The notes under the pieces: generated by a model | The model's database searches: none | Told to the model about the DNA's origin: nothing | The model's input: the letters and a program-made list of their open reading frames with translations, nothing else | In this document: piece by piece, positions 32,549-41,222 of the stretch | Numbering within the stretch: the first letter of the stretch is position 1 | Layout of the letters: each line of letters opens with the position of its first letter | From: Deinococcus seoulensis | GTDB lineage: Bacteria > Deinococcota > Deinococci > Deinococcales > Deinococcaceae | Reading direction: 5' to 3' | DNA: 64,000 nt | Assembly (NCBI RefSeq): GCF_014648115.1 | Contig: NZ_BMQM01000009.1 | Location: forward strand, 62,001 to 126,000 | Position numbers and translations under genes: made by a program

Positions 32549-33625
32549 GTGACCGAACAACGGCCCCCACAATCCGCACCTGCCGGTCCCGAAGCGTCGC
32601 GGCTGGCATCACTGCTGGCACTGGGCATCCTGGACACCGACCCGGAACCGCAGTTCGACCGGATCATGGACCTCGCCGCCCGGTACTTCCGCGCGCCGTA
32701 CGGTTCGGTCACGTTCGTGGACGACCACCGCCAGTGGTTCAAGGCATCCACCGGCTTCACAACCCGCCAGGACCCGCGCGCCGAGTCCATCTGCGCCCTC
32801 ACGGTCGATCAGCGCGCGCCGCTGGTCATTCCCGACACCCTGCTGGACCCGCGTACCGCCGCGCTGCGCTCCGTCCGGCACGACCCGCACCTGCGTGCCT
32901 ACGCCGGGGTGCCGCTCGTCACCGACGACGGGTACGCCGTGGGCACCCTGTGCGTCATGGACACCCGCCCGCGCGCGTTCAGCGCCGCCGACCTCGACGT
33001 CCTGACGCAGTTCTCGGAACTGGTGCTCTCGGAACTGCGCCTGCGACTGGCCCTGCGGGAACTGGACCTCATGGCGCACACCGACACCCTGACCGGCCTG
33101 CCCAACCGCCGCGCCTTCGACCGGGCACTCGCGCTGGCCTGCGCCGCCCCGGCCAGCGGCACGCTGGTGCTGGGCGTCATGGACCTCGACCGGTTCAAAG
33201 CCATCAACGACACCCTGGGCCACGCGGTCGGGGACGCCGTGCTGCGCTTCGTGGCGCAGCGGATCAGCGCGCTGCTGAGGCCGGGTGAACTGCTCGCCCG
33301 GTACGGCGGCGACGAGTTCGCGCTGCTGCTGACCGGCCCGGACGCCGCGCGCCGCGCCCAGCAACTGGCGACCGACCTGCCCCAGACCCTGCGCATGCCG
33401 TCCGGTCTGCGCGTCGGCGTGAGCCTGGGCCTGAGTGGCGCGTCCACCCCAGGCACCCCGGCCGACCTGCTGCGCCGCGCCGATCAGGCCATGTACCGCG
33501 CCAAGCAGGCCGGTCAGGTGACCCCGCTCGACCCGGACCCCCGCACCCCGGACTCAGGCGCACCGGACCTGGGCGATCCCGCCCCCGCAGCGGACTTCAC
33601 TGGCCTGCCACCGGTCCGCACCTGA
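32549..33625 (+). CDS. GAF-GGDEF protein, probable diguanylate cyclase
   Basis: About 358 residues. The GAF domain (about 15-165) opens with LASLLALGILDTDPEPQFDRIMDLAARYF and holds YGSVTFVDDHRQWFKASTG and AGVPLVTDDGYAVGTLCVMD, the pattern of the GAF group fused to cyclases. The GGDEF domain follows with DTLTGLPNRRAFDRAL, MDLDRFKAINDTLGHAVGD and RYGGDEFALLL; the active site is intact, but the inhibitory RxxD site reads RPGE, so product feedback may be absent. The start is uncertain: GTG 32549 suits the domain and an extended -10 (TGCTACGAT, 32443-32451) upstream; GTG 32429 would lie before that box. Confidence 0.75.
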   Translation: MTEQRPPQSAPAGPEASRLASLLALGILDTDPEPQFDRIMDLAARYFRAPYGSVTFVDDHRQWFKASTGFTTRQDPRAESICALTVDQRAPLVIPDTLLDPRTAALRSVRHDPHLRAYAGVPLVTDDGYAVGTLCVMDTRPRAFSAADLDVLTQFSELVLSELRLRLALRELDLMAHTDTLTGLPNRRAFDRALALACAAPASGTLVLGVMDLDRFKAINDTLGHAVGDAVLRFVAQRISALLRPGELLARYGGDEFALLLTGPDAARRAQQLATDLPQTLRMPSGLRVGVSLGLSGASTPGTPADLLRRADQAMYRAKQAGQVTPLDPDPRTPDSGAPDLGDPAPAADFTGLPPVRT

Positions 33626-33656
33626 TGCGCGCCCCCCGGGGTCAGGCGGGCAACCG

Positions 33657-34952
33657 ATGATGTGGAAGGACCTGATCGTCAACCTGTGCGTGTTCGTCAC
33701 GCTGGCCTACCTGCTGAGCGCCACGTACCGCTCGTGGCCCCCCGAGCAGACCGGCCCCATGCTGTGGCTACGCGCCGCGCTGCTCTCATCGATCGGCGTG
33801 ATCCTGATGATGTTCCCCGCCCAGCTGGCACCGGGCGTCGTCATGGACCTGCGGGCCGTGCCGCTGGCCTTCGCCGCGCTGCGGTACGGGGCGCCCATGG
33901 GCCTGCTGATCGCCGTGCCCAGCGTCGCCTACCGCGTCTACCTGGGCGGGCAGGGCGTCCCGGTAGGGGTCAGCAGCATGCTGCTCGTGATCCTGGCGGC
34001 CAGTCTCCTGCGTCCGTACGTGAACTTCGCCAACCCCAACCGGCCGCTGCTGCAACGCTGGTACTACGCCGCGCCGGTCCTGATTCCGTACGGCCTGACC
34101 CTGGGTCTCCTGCCGGGCGGCCCGGAACTGCTGCGCACGTCGTACCTGCCGCTGCTGGCGTTCAACATGCTGGGTTTCCTGATCGGCGGGTCGATCCTGA
34201 CCGCGCGCCTGCAGATGCTGCAACTCACCACCCGCTTTCAGGCGCAGGCGCTGCTGGACCCCCTGACCCGCCTGGCGAACCGCCGCCAGTTCGACCAGGA
34301 CCTCGTGTACCTGACCGCCCGCGACGCCGTGCTGATGATCGACATCGACCACTTCAAACGCGTGAACGACACCTTCGGCCACCCCACCGGGGACCGCGTG
34401 CTGACGCAGGTGGCGCAGGCCCTGGCGGCCGCCCTGCGGCCCGGCGACACCGCCTACCGCTTCGGCGGCGAGGAATTCGCGGTGATCCTGCGCAACACCC
34501 AGCAGCCCTACCTGCACGCGGTCGCCGAACGCCTGCGCCGCGCCGCTGGCCTGACCCTGGACCTGCGCCCGGACAGCCCCCGCAGCCCGGACAGCCCCCA
34601 CAGCACGAACGGCCCCCACAGCACGAACGGCACCCACGGCCCGGCCGCGCCCGGTGAGGATGGGGCCGCTCCCCGGGCCGCCGGGACCGCGATCACCACG
34701 GACGGCGCCGCACAGGCCACCACACTGGGCGCCGCGCAGGCCACCGTGCAGGCCACCGCGCACCCCCCGGACCGCTGGCCCATCACGGTCTCGGTCGGTG
34801 GCGCGCATGCCAGCACCGGCCCGCGCAGCGCCGTGGCCCGGGCCGACGCTGCGCTGTACCACGCCAAACGCAGCGGCCGGAACCGCAGCGTCATCGACAC
34901 CGATCCGACGATCAGCAGTGGCGTGCCCGGCGACCCGCAGGCCAGCACCTGA
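33657..34952 (+). CDS. Membrane-bound diguanylate cyclase (5TM-LYT sensor plus GGDEF)
   Basis: 431 residues. Five to six hydrophobic helices fill residues 1-185 (LMMFPAQLAPGVVMDLRAVPLAFAALRYGAPMGLLIAVPSVAYRVYLGG is typical of the 5TMR-LYT sensor). The GGDEF domain (about 190-425) has DPLTRLANRRQFDQDL, IDIDHFKRVNDTFGHPTGD and FRFGGEEF-type YRFGGEEFAVIL (GGEEF, functional); an RxxD inhibitory site (RPGD) precedes it. Unusually, about 80 Pro/Ser/Thr/Ala-rich residues with PDSP-x and PHSTNG repeats interrupt the cyclase domain between LRRAAGLTL and WPITVSVGGA. It follows the GAF-GGDEF gene by 31 nt, so both may be co-expressed. Confidence 0.82.
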   Translation: MMWKDLIVNLCVFVTLAYLLSATYRSWPPEQTGPMLWLRAALLSSIGVILMMFPAQLAPGVVMDLRAVPLAFAALRYGAPMGLLIAVPSVAYRVYLGGQGVPVGVSSMLLVILAASLLRPYVNFANPNRPLLQRWYYAAPVLIPYGLTLGLLPGGPELLRTSYLPLLAFNMLGFLIGGSILTARLQMLQLTTRFQAQALLDPLTRLANRRQFDQDLVYLTARDAVLMIDIDHFKRVNDTFGHPTGDRVLTQVAQALAAALRPGDTAYRFGGEEFAVILRNTQQPYLHAVAERLRRAAGLTLDLRPDSPRSPDSPHSTNGPHSTNGTHGPAAPGEDGAAPRAAGTAITTDGAAQATTLGAAQATVQATAHPPDRWPITVSVGGAHASTGPRSAVARADAALYHAKRSGRNRSVIDTDPTISSGVPGDPQAST

Positions 34953-35095
34953 CCACAGCAGCGCCGGTGTCACCTGCGCGGTCGGTCGCCCCCCGTGCGC
35001 CGGCCCTGCGTTCCGGCCCTACGTTCTGGCCCTGTGCCCTGACCGGAACGCTGTTTCACGGCGCTACGCGACCGGTCATTCTGTATTCTGTCTGC

Positions 35096-35173
35096 ATGAA
35101 TCCCGACCTTCTCCTGTGCCTGCCCGCGCGCCTGCCGCCGGGCCGCGCGTTCGCCTGCCGGCGGCTCACTTGA
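35096..35173 (+). CDS. Possible 25-residue leader peptide coupled to the response regulator
   Basis: An ATG 6 nt after a TATTCT box (35084-35089) opens a 25-codon frame (MNPDLLLCLPARLPPGRAFA...) whose TGA overlaps the TTG start of the response regulator (TTGA). The regulator has no Shine-Dalgarno of its own, so reinitiation after this peptide is plausible. The peptide has no recognisable domain; it could simply be a chance frame. Confidence 0.4.
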   Translation: MNPDLLLCLPARLPPGRAFACRRLT

Positions 35174-35601
35174 CGCGCCCGTTCCATGTGCTGCTGGTCG
35201 ACGACAACCCGGCCGACCTGCTGCTGGCCCAGGAAGTCTTTCACGAGCATGGCGACGCGCTGTCCGTCACGACCTGCTCGGGCGGCAGCGAGGCCCTGGA
35301 GCTGCTGCGCGCGCCCGGCCCGCGCCCGGACGTGGTGATCCTGGACGTGAACATGCCGGTCATGTCTGGATTCGAGGTGCTGCAGGCCATCAAGGACGAC
35401 CCGGCGCTGGTGTGGATTCCGGTCGTGATGCTCTCCACGTCCTCCCACCCGGGTGACATCGAGCGGGCCTACACCCTGCACGCCAGTTCGTACATGGTCA
35501 AGAGCAGTTCCTTCCAGACGTTCATGGAGCAGGTGGACGCCTTCGTGCGCTTCTGGAAGGAAAGCCGCACGCCCAGCTGGCCCGAACGCGCCGGACGCTG
35601 A
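35170..35601 (+). CDS. Stand-alone response regulator receiver (Rcp1-like)
   Basis: About 143 residues, receiver domain only. The acidic pocket is in VLLVDDNPADLLLAQEVF, the phospho-acceptor Asp in VVILDVNMPVMSGFEVLQ, the Thr/Ser switch in VMLSTSSHPGD and the Lys in SYMVKSSSF. The DDNPAD start and the W-P near the end are typical of Rcp1-like regulators paired with phytochromes or hybrid kinases. No kinase is adjacent. The start is uncertain: TTG 35170 (overlapping the leader stop) fits the domain; GTG 35116 would add 18 residues. Confidence 0.75.
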   Translation: MTRPFHVLLVDDNPADLLLAQEVFHEHGDALSVTTCSGGSEALELLRAPGPRPDVVILDVNMPVMSGFEVLQAIKDDPALVWIPVVMLSTSSHPGDIERAYTLHASSYMVKSSSFQTFMEQVDAFVRFWKESRTPSWPERAGR

Positions 35602-35612
35602 GCACGTCACGC

Positions 35613-35649
35613 CGAACGCCGCCCCGGGTACGAACCGGGGCGGCGTTCG
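35613..35649. terminator. Bidirectional hairpin between the response regulator and ohr
   Basis: CGAACGCCGCCCCGG (35613-35627) and CCGGGGCGGCGTTCG (35635-35649) are perfect 15-bp arms with a 7-nt loop, between convergent genes 12 nt after one stop and 17 nt before the other. Confidence 0.8.
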
Positions 35650-35666
35650 ATCTGGACAGCGGCGGG

Positions 35667-36113
35667 TTACAGCAGCGGGTTGCTGTGCAGTTCCAGGTCT
35701 ACCTGAACGTTCCCGGCGATGGCGCGGCTGTACGGGCAGGTGGCGTGCGCGGCGTGAATGAGCGCCTCGGCGGTGGCGTCGTCGGTGCCGGGCAGGTGAA
35801 TCTGAAGCTGCACGCTCAGGTGGTAACTGCCGCCCTGTTCGGCGTGCAGGCTGACGTGCGCGCGGGCCTGGGGCGTGCCGACCGTGATGTTGTCACGCCG
35901 GGCGACGCTCTGCAGGGCGCTGAGGAAGCAGGAGGCGTACCCGGCAGCGAACAGTTCCTCGGGGTCGGCTCCCTCGGTGCGGGACTGCGGGGGGCGCAGG
36001 GTGACGTTCAGGCGGTCGCGGCCCACGAACGCCTGCCCGCTGCGGCCGCCGCTGACCTCGCTGGTAGCGGTGTACACGAGCCTGGAATCGCTGGAGGTGG
36101 TGGAGTCGGTCAT
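35667..36113 (-). CDS. ohr: Organic hydroperoxide resistance protein (Ohr/OsmC family)
   Basis: A 148-residue peroxiredoxin-like thiol peroxidase. The two catalytic cysteines are in GYASCFLSAL and HATCPYSRA; the Arg/Glu pair expected near the first site is represented by SGGRSGQAF at the N-terminus and DPEELFAAGYASC. The VTSEVSGG-type start and the end (VDLELHSNPLL) match the Ohr subgroup rather than OsmC. It reduces fatty-acid and other organic hydroperoxides. It is divergent from a LysR-type gene with an 81-nt shared control region, so that regulator, not OhrR, may control it. Confidence 0.85.
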   Translation of the reverse strand: MTDSTTSSDSRLVYTATSEVSGGRSGQAFVGRDRLNVTLRPPQSRTEGADPEELFAAGYASCFLSALQSVARRDNITVGTPQARAHVSLHAEQGGSYHLSVQLQIHLPGTDDATAEALIHAAHATCPYSRAIAGNVQVDLELHSNPLL

Positions 36114-36152
36114 GGGTGCAGGCTACGCCCGGCATTGCGGCGGATCAACCAC

Positions 36153-36188
36153 TTAATCGGCCGCGATTAAAAGCAGATCCGGTATAAT
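36153..36188 (+). promoter_or_regulatory. LysR-gene promoter (TATAAT) and palindromic operator shared with ohr
   Basis: A consensus TATAAT (36183-36188) lies 6 nt before the LysR-type ATG at 36195, so the transcript should be leaderless. TTAATCG (36153-36159) and CGATTAA (36164-36170) form a 7-4-7 palindrome over the expected -35 region and within the ohr upstream region, the usual place for a LysR-type regulator to bind between divergent genes. Confidence 0.6.
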
Positions 36189-36194
36189 CCCGGG

Positions 36195-37088
36195 ATGGAT
36201 CAGCGGCAACTGCAGGCGTTCGTGATCACCGCCCAGGAACTTCACTTCGGGCGGGCGGCCGAGCGCCTGAACCTGACCGGGCCGCCGCTGGGCCGCCTGA
36301 TCCGCACGCTGGAAGACCGGATCGGCACGCCCCTGCTGGCCCGCACGACCCGCCGCGTGACCCTGACCCCCGCCGGGCAGGCCTTCCTGCCGCACGCGCA
36401 GGCGATCCTGGCGCAGATGGACGGCGCGGCCAGTCTGGCGCGCCGCACGGCCAGCGGGCACGCCGGGCACCTGCGCCTGGGGTACCTGGGGGCCGCCAGC
36501 CTGCACCTGCTGCCCCGACTGTGGCGGCACATGACGGCCACGCACCCGGATATTCAGATCGACGCGACCGAGCTATGCACGCCCGATCAGCGTCAGGCCC
36601 TGCTGGCCGGTGAGCTGGACGCCGGCCTGATGGCCCTGCCCGTCTGGCACGACCGCCTGAGCGCCCGCCCCCTGATGCACATTCCGCTGCTGGCCGCGCT
36701 GCCCAGCACGCACCCGCTGGCCGGCCGGACCAGCCTGCACCTGCGCGAACTGGCCGCCGAGGAGTGGCTGACCTGCACGCCCTACGCCACCACCCTGCCG
36801 CCCGAGCAGGTGCAGGCGCTGTGTCAGGCGTTCGGCGTGCTGCCCCGCATCCGCGCTGTCGGGGGAACCGAGAGCGCTGTGGTGGGCCGCGTGGCCGCCG
36901 GGCAGGGCGTCACACTGGTCCCGCAACCGCTCGTGAACCCCCGGCAGGACGGCGTGACCTTCGTGCCGCTGGAGGACGGTGTCACGCTCGACGTGGGCCT
37001 CGTCACCTGCCGGGACGCCAGTAACCCCGCACTGGGGGCGCTGCTCGGCAGCCTCGCCGCCGTCACAGGGTTGATGGGTGAAAGTTGA
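36195..37088 (+). CDS. LysR-family transcription regulator
   Basis: A 297-residue LTTR. The wHTH is at 1-60 (MDQRQLQAFVITAQELHFGRAAERLNLTGPPLGRLIRTLEDRIGTPLLARTTRRVTLTPAG). The inducer domain starts at about 90 (GHLRLGYLGAASLHLLPRLW) and resembles the BenM/CatM branch (RLNLTGPPLGRLIRTLE). The ligand is unknown. It is divergent from ohr, with a palindrome between them. The stop codon lies in an arm of the inverted repeat at 37076-37151. Confidence 0.85.
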   Translation: MDQRQLQAFVITAQELHFGRAAERLNLTGPPLGRLIRTLEDRIGTPLLARTTRRVTLTPAGQAFLPHAQAILAQMDGAASLARRTASGHAGHLRLGYLGAASLHLLPRLWRHMTATHPDIQIDATELCTPDQRQALLAGELDAGLMALPVWHDRLSARPLMHIPLLAALPSTHPLAGRTSLHLRELAAEEWLTCTPYATTLPPEQVQALCQAFGVLPRIRAVGGTESAVVGRVAAGQGVTLVPQPLVNPRQDGVTFVPLEDGVTLDVGLVTCRDASNPALGALLGSLAAVTGLMGES

Positions 37089-37151
37089 TGGTTGAAGGTC
37101 GGTAGTCGATACAGATGGAGAAGTGATCGCCCCTTCCATCAACCTTCACCC
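37076..37151. terminator. Large inverted repeat between convergent LysR gene and pprA
   Basis: The left arm (37076-37098, beginning GGGTGAAAGTTGATGG) and the right arm (37132-37151, CCTTCCATCAACCTTCACCC) pair over about 20 bp with one G-T type mismatch and a 3-nt bulge; the loop is 33 nt. The LysR stop is inside the left arm. The arms contain TTGATGG, related to the heptamer unit at 13703. Confidence 0.6.
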
Positions 37152-37173
37152 ACGCTCTATCAGCAGGTTCCCG

Positions 37174-38040
37174 TCAGCTGTTCTTCAGTCCGTGTCGCAG
37201 CACTTCGGCCAGCTGGCGGGTGGTGTGGGATTGCAGTTCGTCGAGTTCGGCGCTGGCGGCGCGCAGCAGGGCGCGGTGCGTGTCGGCGTTGCGGGCGTCG
37301 GGGCCGGTGGCGCTGTGCACGGCGGCCTGCACGGTGAAGTGCGCGTCGGGCAGCAGGGTCAGGTTGTTGCGCGCTCCGGCGTGGCGGGCGCCGAGCAGCG
37401 CGCCGAGCATGCCGACTTCCTCGCTGCGGCGCATCAGGTCACGCTGGAACACGCGGTCCTTGATGCTGGTGATCACGTCCCACGCGGCGTCCGAGAGGGC
37501 CGCCTCGGCGCTGGCGGGCCGGGCGACCTCGGTGAACAGGGTCTCGCCGCTGCGCCAGGTGCGCCAGTACTGTTCGGCGCGTCCGGCGGTCCAGTGCGTT
37601 TCGAAGTCGCGGGCGTCCTCGATCAGGACTTTCAGGCGGGCGCCGGGAGCGTCGCCGCTCAGGCGGTGGCCCTCGCCGAGTGCGCCCCACAGGCTCAGGC
37701 CGCGTTCGTCGGTGGCGCGCATGTCCTCGTAGGCGCGGGCCAGGGCCTGCACGCCGCCGCTGAGGGGAGCGGTCACGCGGCCGTCTGTCAGGAACAGGAT
37801 GTCGTCGCCGTCGGTGCGGGCGGTGTGGGTCAGGTGGTGCAGGCCCAGGCCCCAGCGGCGCTGCGCGGCCGTGAGGGCTTCGGTCAGGGCGCTGTCGAGG
37901 GTCAGGGTGTCGGCGCCGCTGTCGGCGAGCGCCTGGATCTGGCCGTCGACGGCGGCGGTGGCCATCAGCGCGTCGAAGGCCGCGTACGGGGAGACGGGTC
38001 CGGAGGTCAGTGTTTCGTTTTTCGTTTTTGCTCGTGCCAT
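37174..38040 (-). CDS. pprA: DNA repair protein PprA
   Basis: A 288-residue orthologue of D. radiodurans PprA (284 residues). The match is strong: MARAK..., [85 protein letters not shown] and the C-terminal [16 protein letters not shown]. PprA binds DNA ends, stimulates ligation, polymerises on DNA and works with gyrase/topoisomerase in nucleoid segregation after radiation. It is known only in Deinococcus, which fixes the genus. AAGGGAC precedes the ATG. Expression should be controlled by DdrO/PprI through the motif at 38051-38067. Confidence 0.95.
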   Translation of the reverse strand: MARAKTKNETLTSGPVSPYAAFDALMATAAVDGQIQALADSGADTLTLDSALTEALTAAQRRWGLGLHHLTHTARTDGDDILFLTDGRVTAPLSGGVQALARAYEDMRATDERGLSLWGALGEGHRLSGDAPGARLKVLIEDARDFETHWTAGRAEQYWRTWRSGETLFTEVARPASAEAALSDAAWDVITSIKDRVFQRDLMRRSEEVGMLGALLGARHAGARNNLTLLPDAHFTVQAAVHSATGPDARNADTHRALLRAASAELDELQSHTTRQLAEVLRHGLKNS

Positions 38041-38049
38041 AGTCCCTTC

Positions 38050-38067
38050 ATTATGCCCTGAACAGAG
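38050..38067 (-). promoter_or_regulatory. pprA promoter with candidate radiation/desiccation response motif
   Basis: On the minus strand CTCTGTTCAGGGCATAA (38051-38067) matches the 17-bp RDRM palindrome TTATGTCATTGACATAA, as I know it, at 10 of 17 positions, with a nearly complete right half (GGCATAA against GACATAA). The half overlaps a CATAAT -10 box (38050-38055) that lies 9 nt before the ATG, as expected for DdrO repression. Confidence 0.6.
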
Positions 38068-38143
38068 CGTTCTGTGTGTTCGCAGCCCACTTTAGCGCAC
38101 CCGACACCCGGTCACGGGCTGCGCCCAGCGCCGTCCGGGCACT

Positions 38144-38261
38144 CATACGGACTCCGATTGAACGGCTTACAGAGCCGCTGGGTCCGGGCGGATTCCAGAC
38201 GTGGAGTCGGCAGATCGGTGCGGGGGTGGGTTGTCAGCGAAACAGACGGCAGTCCAGATCA
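38144..38261. repeat. Dispersed structured repeat, copy E
   Basis: A 118-bp copy: CATACGGACTCCGATTGAAC at one end, CAGCGAAACAGACGGCAGTCC at the other. The inner stem is CGGCT/AGCCG and the outer pairing CGGAC/GTCCG is kept. Its far end overlaps the TGA of the GGDEF-EAL gene at 38259-38261. It fills most of the 218-bp gap upstream of pprA. Confidence 0.7.
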
Positions 38262-41222
38262 GGACTCCGCTCCGGCGGTACCCACACCCGGCCCGCTCAC
38301 ACCCGGCCCGCCCATACCCGGCAGGAAGCGTTCACGGAACGCAGCGGCACTCAGGCCCGGCGCGATCAGCCAGCCCTGCATGACCGGGCAGCCCAGTTCC
38401 AGCAGTGCGTCGGCCTGCGCCTGGGTTTCGACGCCTTCCGCGACCACGTTCAGGCCCAGCGCCTGCCCCAGCCCCAGCGTGGCCTGCACGATCGCGCGGT
38501 TCTCGCGGCCCTCACGGCCCCCGCTGTTCAGGTCACGCACGAACGCCCGGTCGATCTTCAGTTCATGCACCAGCAGTTGCCGCAGCGTCATCAGGGTCGA
38601 GTACCCGGTCCCGAAATCGTCGATGGCCACCCGGATCCCCAGCGCCCGTAAGCGGCGCACGGCCTCCGTCACGGCGTTCAGGTCGTTGATGAACGCCGTT
38701 TCCGTGACTTCCAGCGTCAGGCGGTGCGGCGCCACCCCCGCTTCTCTCAGCATGGCCGCCACCTGCTGCGCGAAGCCCGGCTGGCGCAACTGCACTGGCG
38801 ACACGTTCACGCTGACCGGCACCTGCGCGGGCCAGGTGGCCACCTCGCGCAGCGCGGCGCGCAGGACGAACAGCCCGATCCCACCGATCAGGCCCGTGGA
38901 TTCCGCCACCGGAATGAAATCGGCCGGTGAGACGGCGCCCAGTTCCGGGTGCGTCCAGCGCAGCAGCACCTCCGCGCCGCACAACTGCCCGTCGGCGCAG
39001 CTCACCTGCGGCTGGAACACCAGACTGAACTGCTCTTCCTGAAGCGCCTCGAACAGCGCCGTTTCCAGCGTCAGGTGCGAGATGCGGGGCTGCGCCGACG
39101 GACTGAACACCTGATGACTCTGCCCGGCGCGTTTGGCGTGGTACATGGCCGTGTCGGCCTGCCGCAGCAGCGCGGCGCTGTCCTGCGCGGTGTCCGGGTA
39201 CACGCTCCAGCCGATGGCGATCCCCACCCGCAACTGCCGGCCCCCGATCATGAACGGGCGGGTCACGGCGTCGTGAATGTCGCCGCTCAGCGCGTCGATC
39301 TGCGCCGGGTCGCTCAGGATCACCGCGAACTCGTCGCCGCCCATGCGGGCCAGGACCGGCGCCGGGTACCGCGCCGTGACCTCTGCCAGCCGCTCGCTGA
39401 TGGCCGCCAGCAACTGGTCGCCCACGTCGTGGCCCAGCGTGTCGTTCACCAGCTTGAAGCGGTTCAGGTCCATCAGCGCCACGGCCAGCGGCGACCCGGC
39501 CAGCAGTGACCCGGCCGCGCCCGGCGTGTCCAGCAGCGCCCCGGCCGCCCGCGTGAACCCGGCGCGGTTCTGAAGGCCCGTCAGGGTGTCCGTGTACGCC
39601 AGGCGTTGCAACTGCTCGAGTTTGCGTTGCCGGTCGATGAACAGCGCGATCTGACTGGCCACGTTCTCGGCCAGTCGCTGCACGCCCTGCGGGACGTCCA
39701 TGCGGTTGGGGTGCGTCAGGGCCAGCAGGCCCAGCAGTTGCCGGTCGCGGTCGTACATGGGCACCTCCACGCTGGTCTGCACCGCCGGAATCCAGCGGTC
39801 CCCGACCTGCTCGCCCACCCGCAGCTGATCCCACAGGTCGTGAATGACCTGCGCGGTTCCCTGGCGTTCCAGGTCCCGGCCGCTCCACAGGGCGCGGGCC
39901 TCGCGGGTGGGGTAGCGTGAGAGCATCCGTTCCAGCGGGGCAGGGACCGGCCCCATGACCCGCATGAACTCGCTGTCCAGCGTGGCGACGCCGGGACTCC
40001 AGCCGCGCGCCACCTGCTGCACGCCCCGGAAGATGGGGGCCAGCACGTCCTCCAGCGGCGCGTCCTGCAACGAGGTCACGGTCGCGTCCGCGAAACTGCG
40101 CAGGAACAGGTCGGCGTGGCGTTCCTCGCGCACGTCCCGCAGGATCAGCGCCCAGTGACTGCCGGGCGCGGCGGCGCGGCCCACCCGCGTGGCCGAGACT
40201 TCCCACCATTCGCGGCGGCCCGGCAGGTGCAGGTCGTACTTGAACGCCTGCTGCGGCGTGTCGTTCAGGTGCGTCAGCAGCGCCCGGATGCTCTGGCGGT
40301 CCAGCGGCAGCCACGGCCACTCCAGCGGGTGCGTGCCCAGCGCCTGCGTGCTGGCGTGCAGGGCGCCCATCGCGGCGTTCGCGTACGCGACCCGGCCGTG
40401 CTGCGCGCCCCGCCGGGCGTCCAGGATGCACACCGGCGAGGTGCTGGCCTGCATGCTGCCTTCCAGCAGTGTCAGCCGTTCGGACTGCCGCGCCCGTTCC
40501 GGCAGGTCCGTGGCGTACGACAGCAGCAGGCTCAGTTCTCCGTTTGCGTCGTGGATGGGAATCAGACTGCGTTCCTGCACGGTGCCGCCCGCCAGCCGCT
40601 CATCCCATGCCAGCCGCGCCGGTTCGCGCCGCATCTGCGTCAGGGCCTCCTCGCGCAGCCGCAGGGTGTCCCCGGGCAGGTTCAGCAGGTCGGCGGCCTC
40701 GCGGTCCGTGCGGCCGATCAGGGCCTCGCGTTCGCCGCGCAGGGGCAGCGTGGCCGGGTTGGCGTACACGTACCGTCCGGCCGTGTCGGTCACGGACACG
40801 CCCAGCGGTAACTCGTGCAGCACCTGCCGGTAGAACTGCGTGACGGGCCGCAACGGCGTGACGGGCCGCACCAGCAGCGCCGCGATCCGGCCCGCGCCGG
40901 GCAGGTCGTAGCGCACGCCGCGCAGCTGTACCGGCAGCGGCGCGTGGTCGGCGCCGCGCAGCGTGAAGTCCCGCCGGTCCGGCAGCGCGCCCTGGTGCAG
41001 GAACAGGTGCGCGCCCGTCTGCAACGCCTCGCGGTCGTGCGGCATGCACAGCTGCGTCAGCGGTTGCCCGACCAGTTGCGCGGCCGTCCAGCCGCTCAGG
41101 GCCAGGAACGCCCCGGACACGCCCAGCACCTGAAGGTCACTGCCCACCACGACGACCGGGTCCACGCTGCCCGTCAGGGTGCGCAGCGCGGTCGGGTCGG
41201 GTTCGGTCAGGCGATCCGGCAT
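38259..41222 (-). CDS. PAS/GAF-GGDEF-EAL signalling protein (first of a divergent pair)
   Basis: 987 residues, no membrane helix. An N-terminal PAS (about 10-120; TGSVDPVVVVGSDLQVLGVSGAFLALSGWTAAQLVGQ), a second PAS (about 135-250; LPLGVSVTDTAGRYVYANPATLPLRGE), a third (about 265-380) and a GAF (about 400-545; VEVPMYDRDRQLLGLLALTHPN) precede GGDEF (DTLTGLQNRAGFTRA, ALMDLNRFKLVNDTLGHDVGD, RMGGDEFAVIL) and EAL. The EAL signature is EVLLRW; DDFGTGYS, LKIDRAF and VAEGVET are intact, so phosphodiesterase activity is expected. ATG 41222 is chosen because a GATACT box lies 7 nt upstream. It is paralogous to and divergent from the gene at 41408. Confidence 0.82.
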   Translation of the reverse strand: MPDRLTEPDPTALRTLTGSVDPVVVVGSDLQVLGVSGAFLALSGWTAAQLVGQPLTQLCMPHDREALQTGAHLFLHQGALPDRRDFTLRGADHAPLPVQLRGVRYDLPGAGRIAALLVRPVTPLRPVTQFYRQVLHELPLGVSVTDTAGRYVYANPATLPLRGEREALIGRTDREAADLLNLPGDTLRLREEALTQMRREPARLAWDERLAGGTVQERSLIPIHDANGELSLLLSYATDLPERARQSERLTLLEGSMQASTSPVCILDARRGAQHGRVAYANAAMGALHASTQALGTHPLEWPWLPLDRQSIRALLTHLNDTPQQAFKYDLHLPGRREWWEVSATRVGRAAAPGSHWALILRDVREERHADLFLRSFADATVTSLQDAPLEDVLAPIFRGVQQVARGWSPGVATLDSEFMRVMGPVPAPLERMLSRYPTREARALWSGRDLERQGTAQVIHDLWDQLRVGEQVGDRWIPAVQTSVEVPMYDRDRQLLGLLALTHPNRMDVPQGVQRLAENVASQIALFIDRQRKLEQLQRLAYTDTLTGLQNRAGFTRAAGALLDTPGAAGSLLAGSPLAVALMDLNRFKLVNDTLGHDVGDQLLAAISERLAEVTARYPAPVLARMGGDEFAVILSDPAQIDALSGDIHDAVTRPFMIGGRQLRVGIAIGWSVYPDTAQDSAALLRQADTAMYHAKRAGQSHQVFSPSAQPRISHLTLETALFEALQEEQFSLVFQPQVSCADGQLCGAEVLLRWTHPELGAVSPADFIPVAESTGLIGGIGLFVLRAALREVATWPAQVPVSVNVSPVQLRQPGFAQQVAAMLREAGVAPHRLTLEVTETAFINDLNAVTEAVRRLRALGIRVAIDDFGTGYSTLMTLRQLLVHELKIDRAFVRDLNSGGREGRENRAIVQATLGLGQALGLNVVAEGVETQAQADALLELGCPVMQGWLIAPGLSAAAFRERFLPGMGGPGVSGPGVGTAGAES

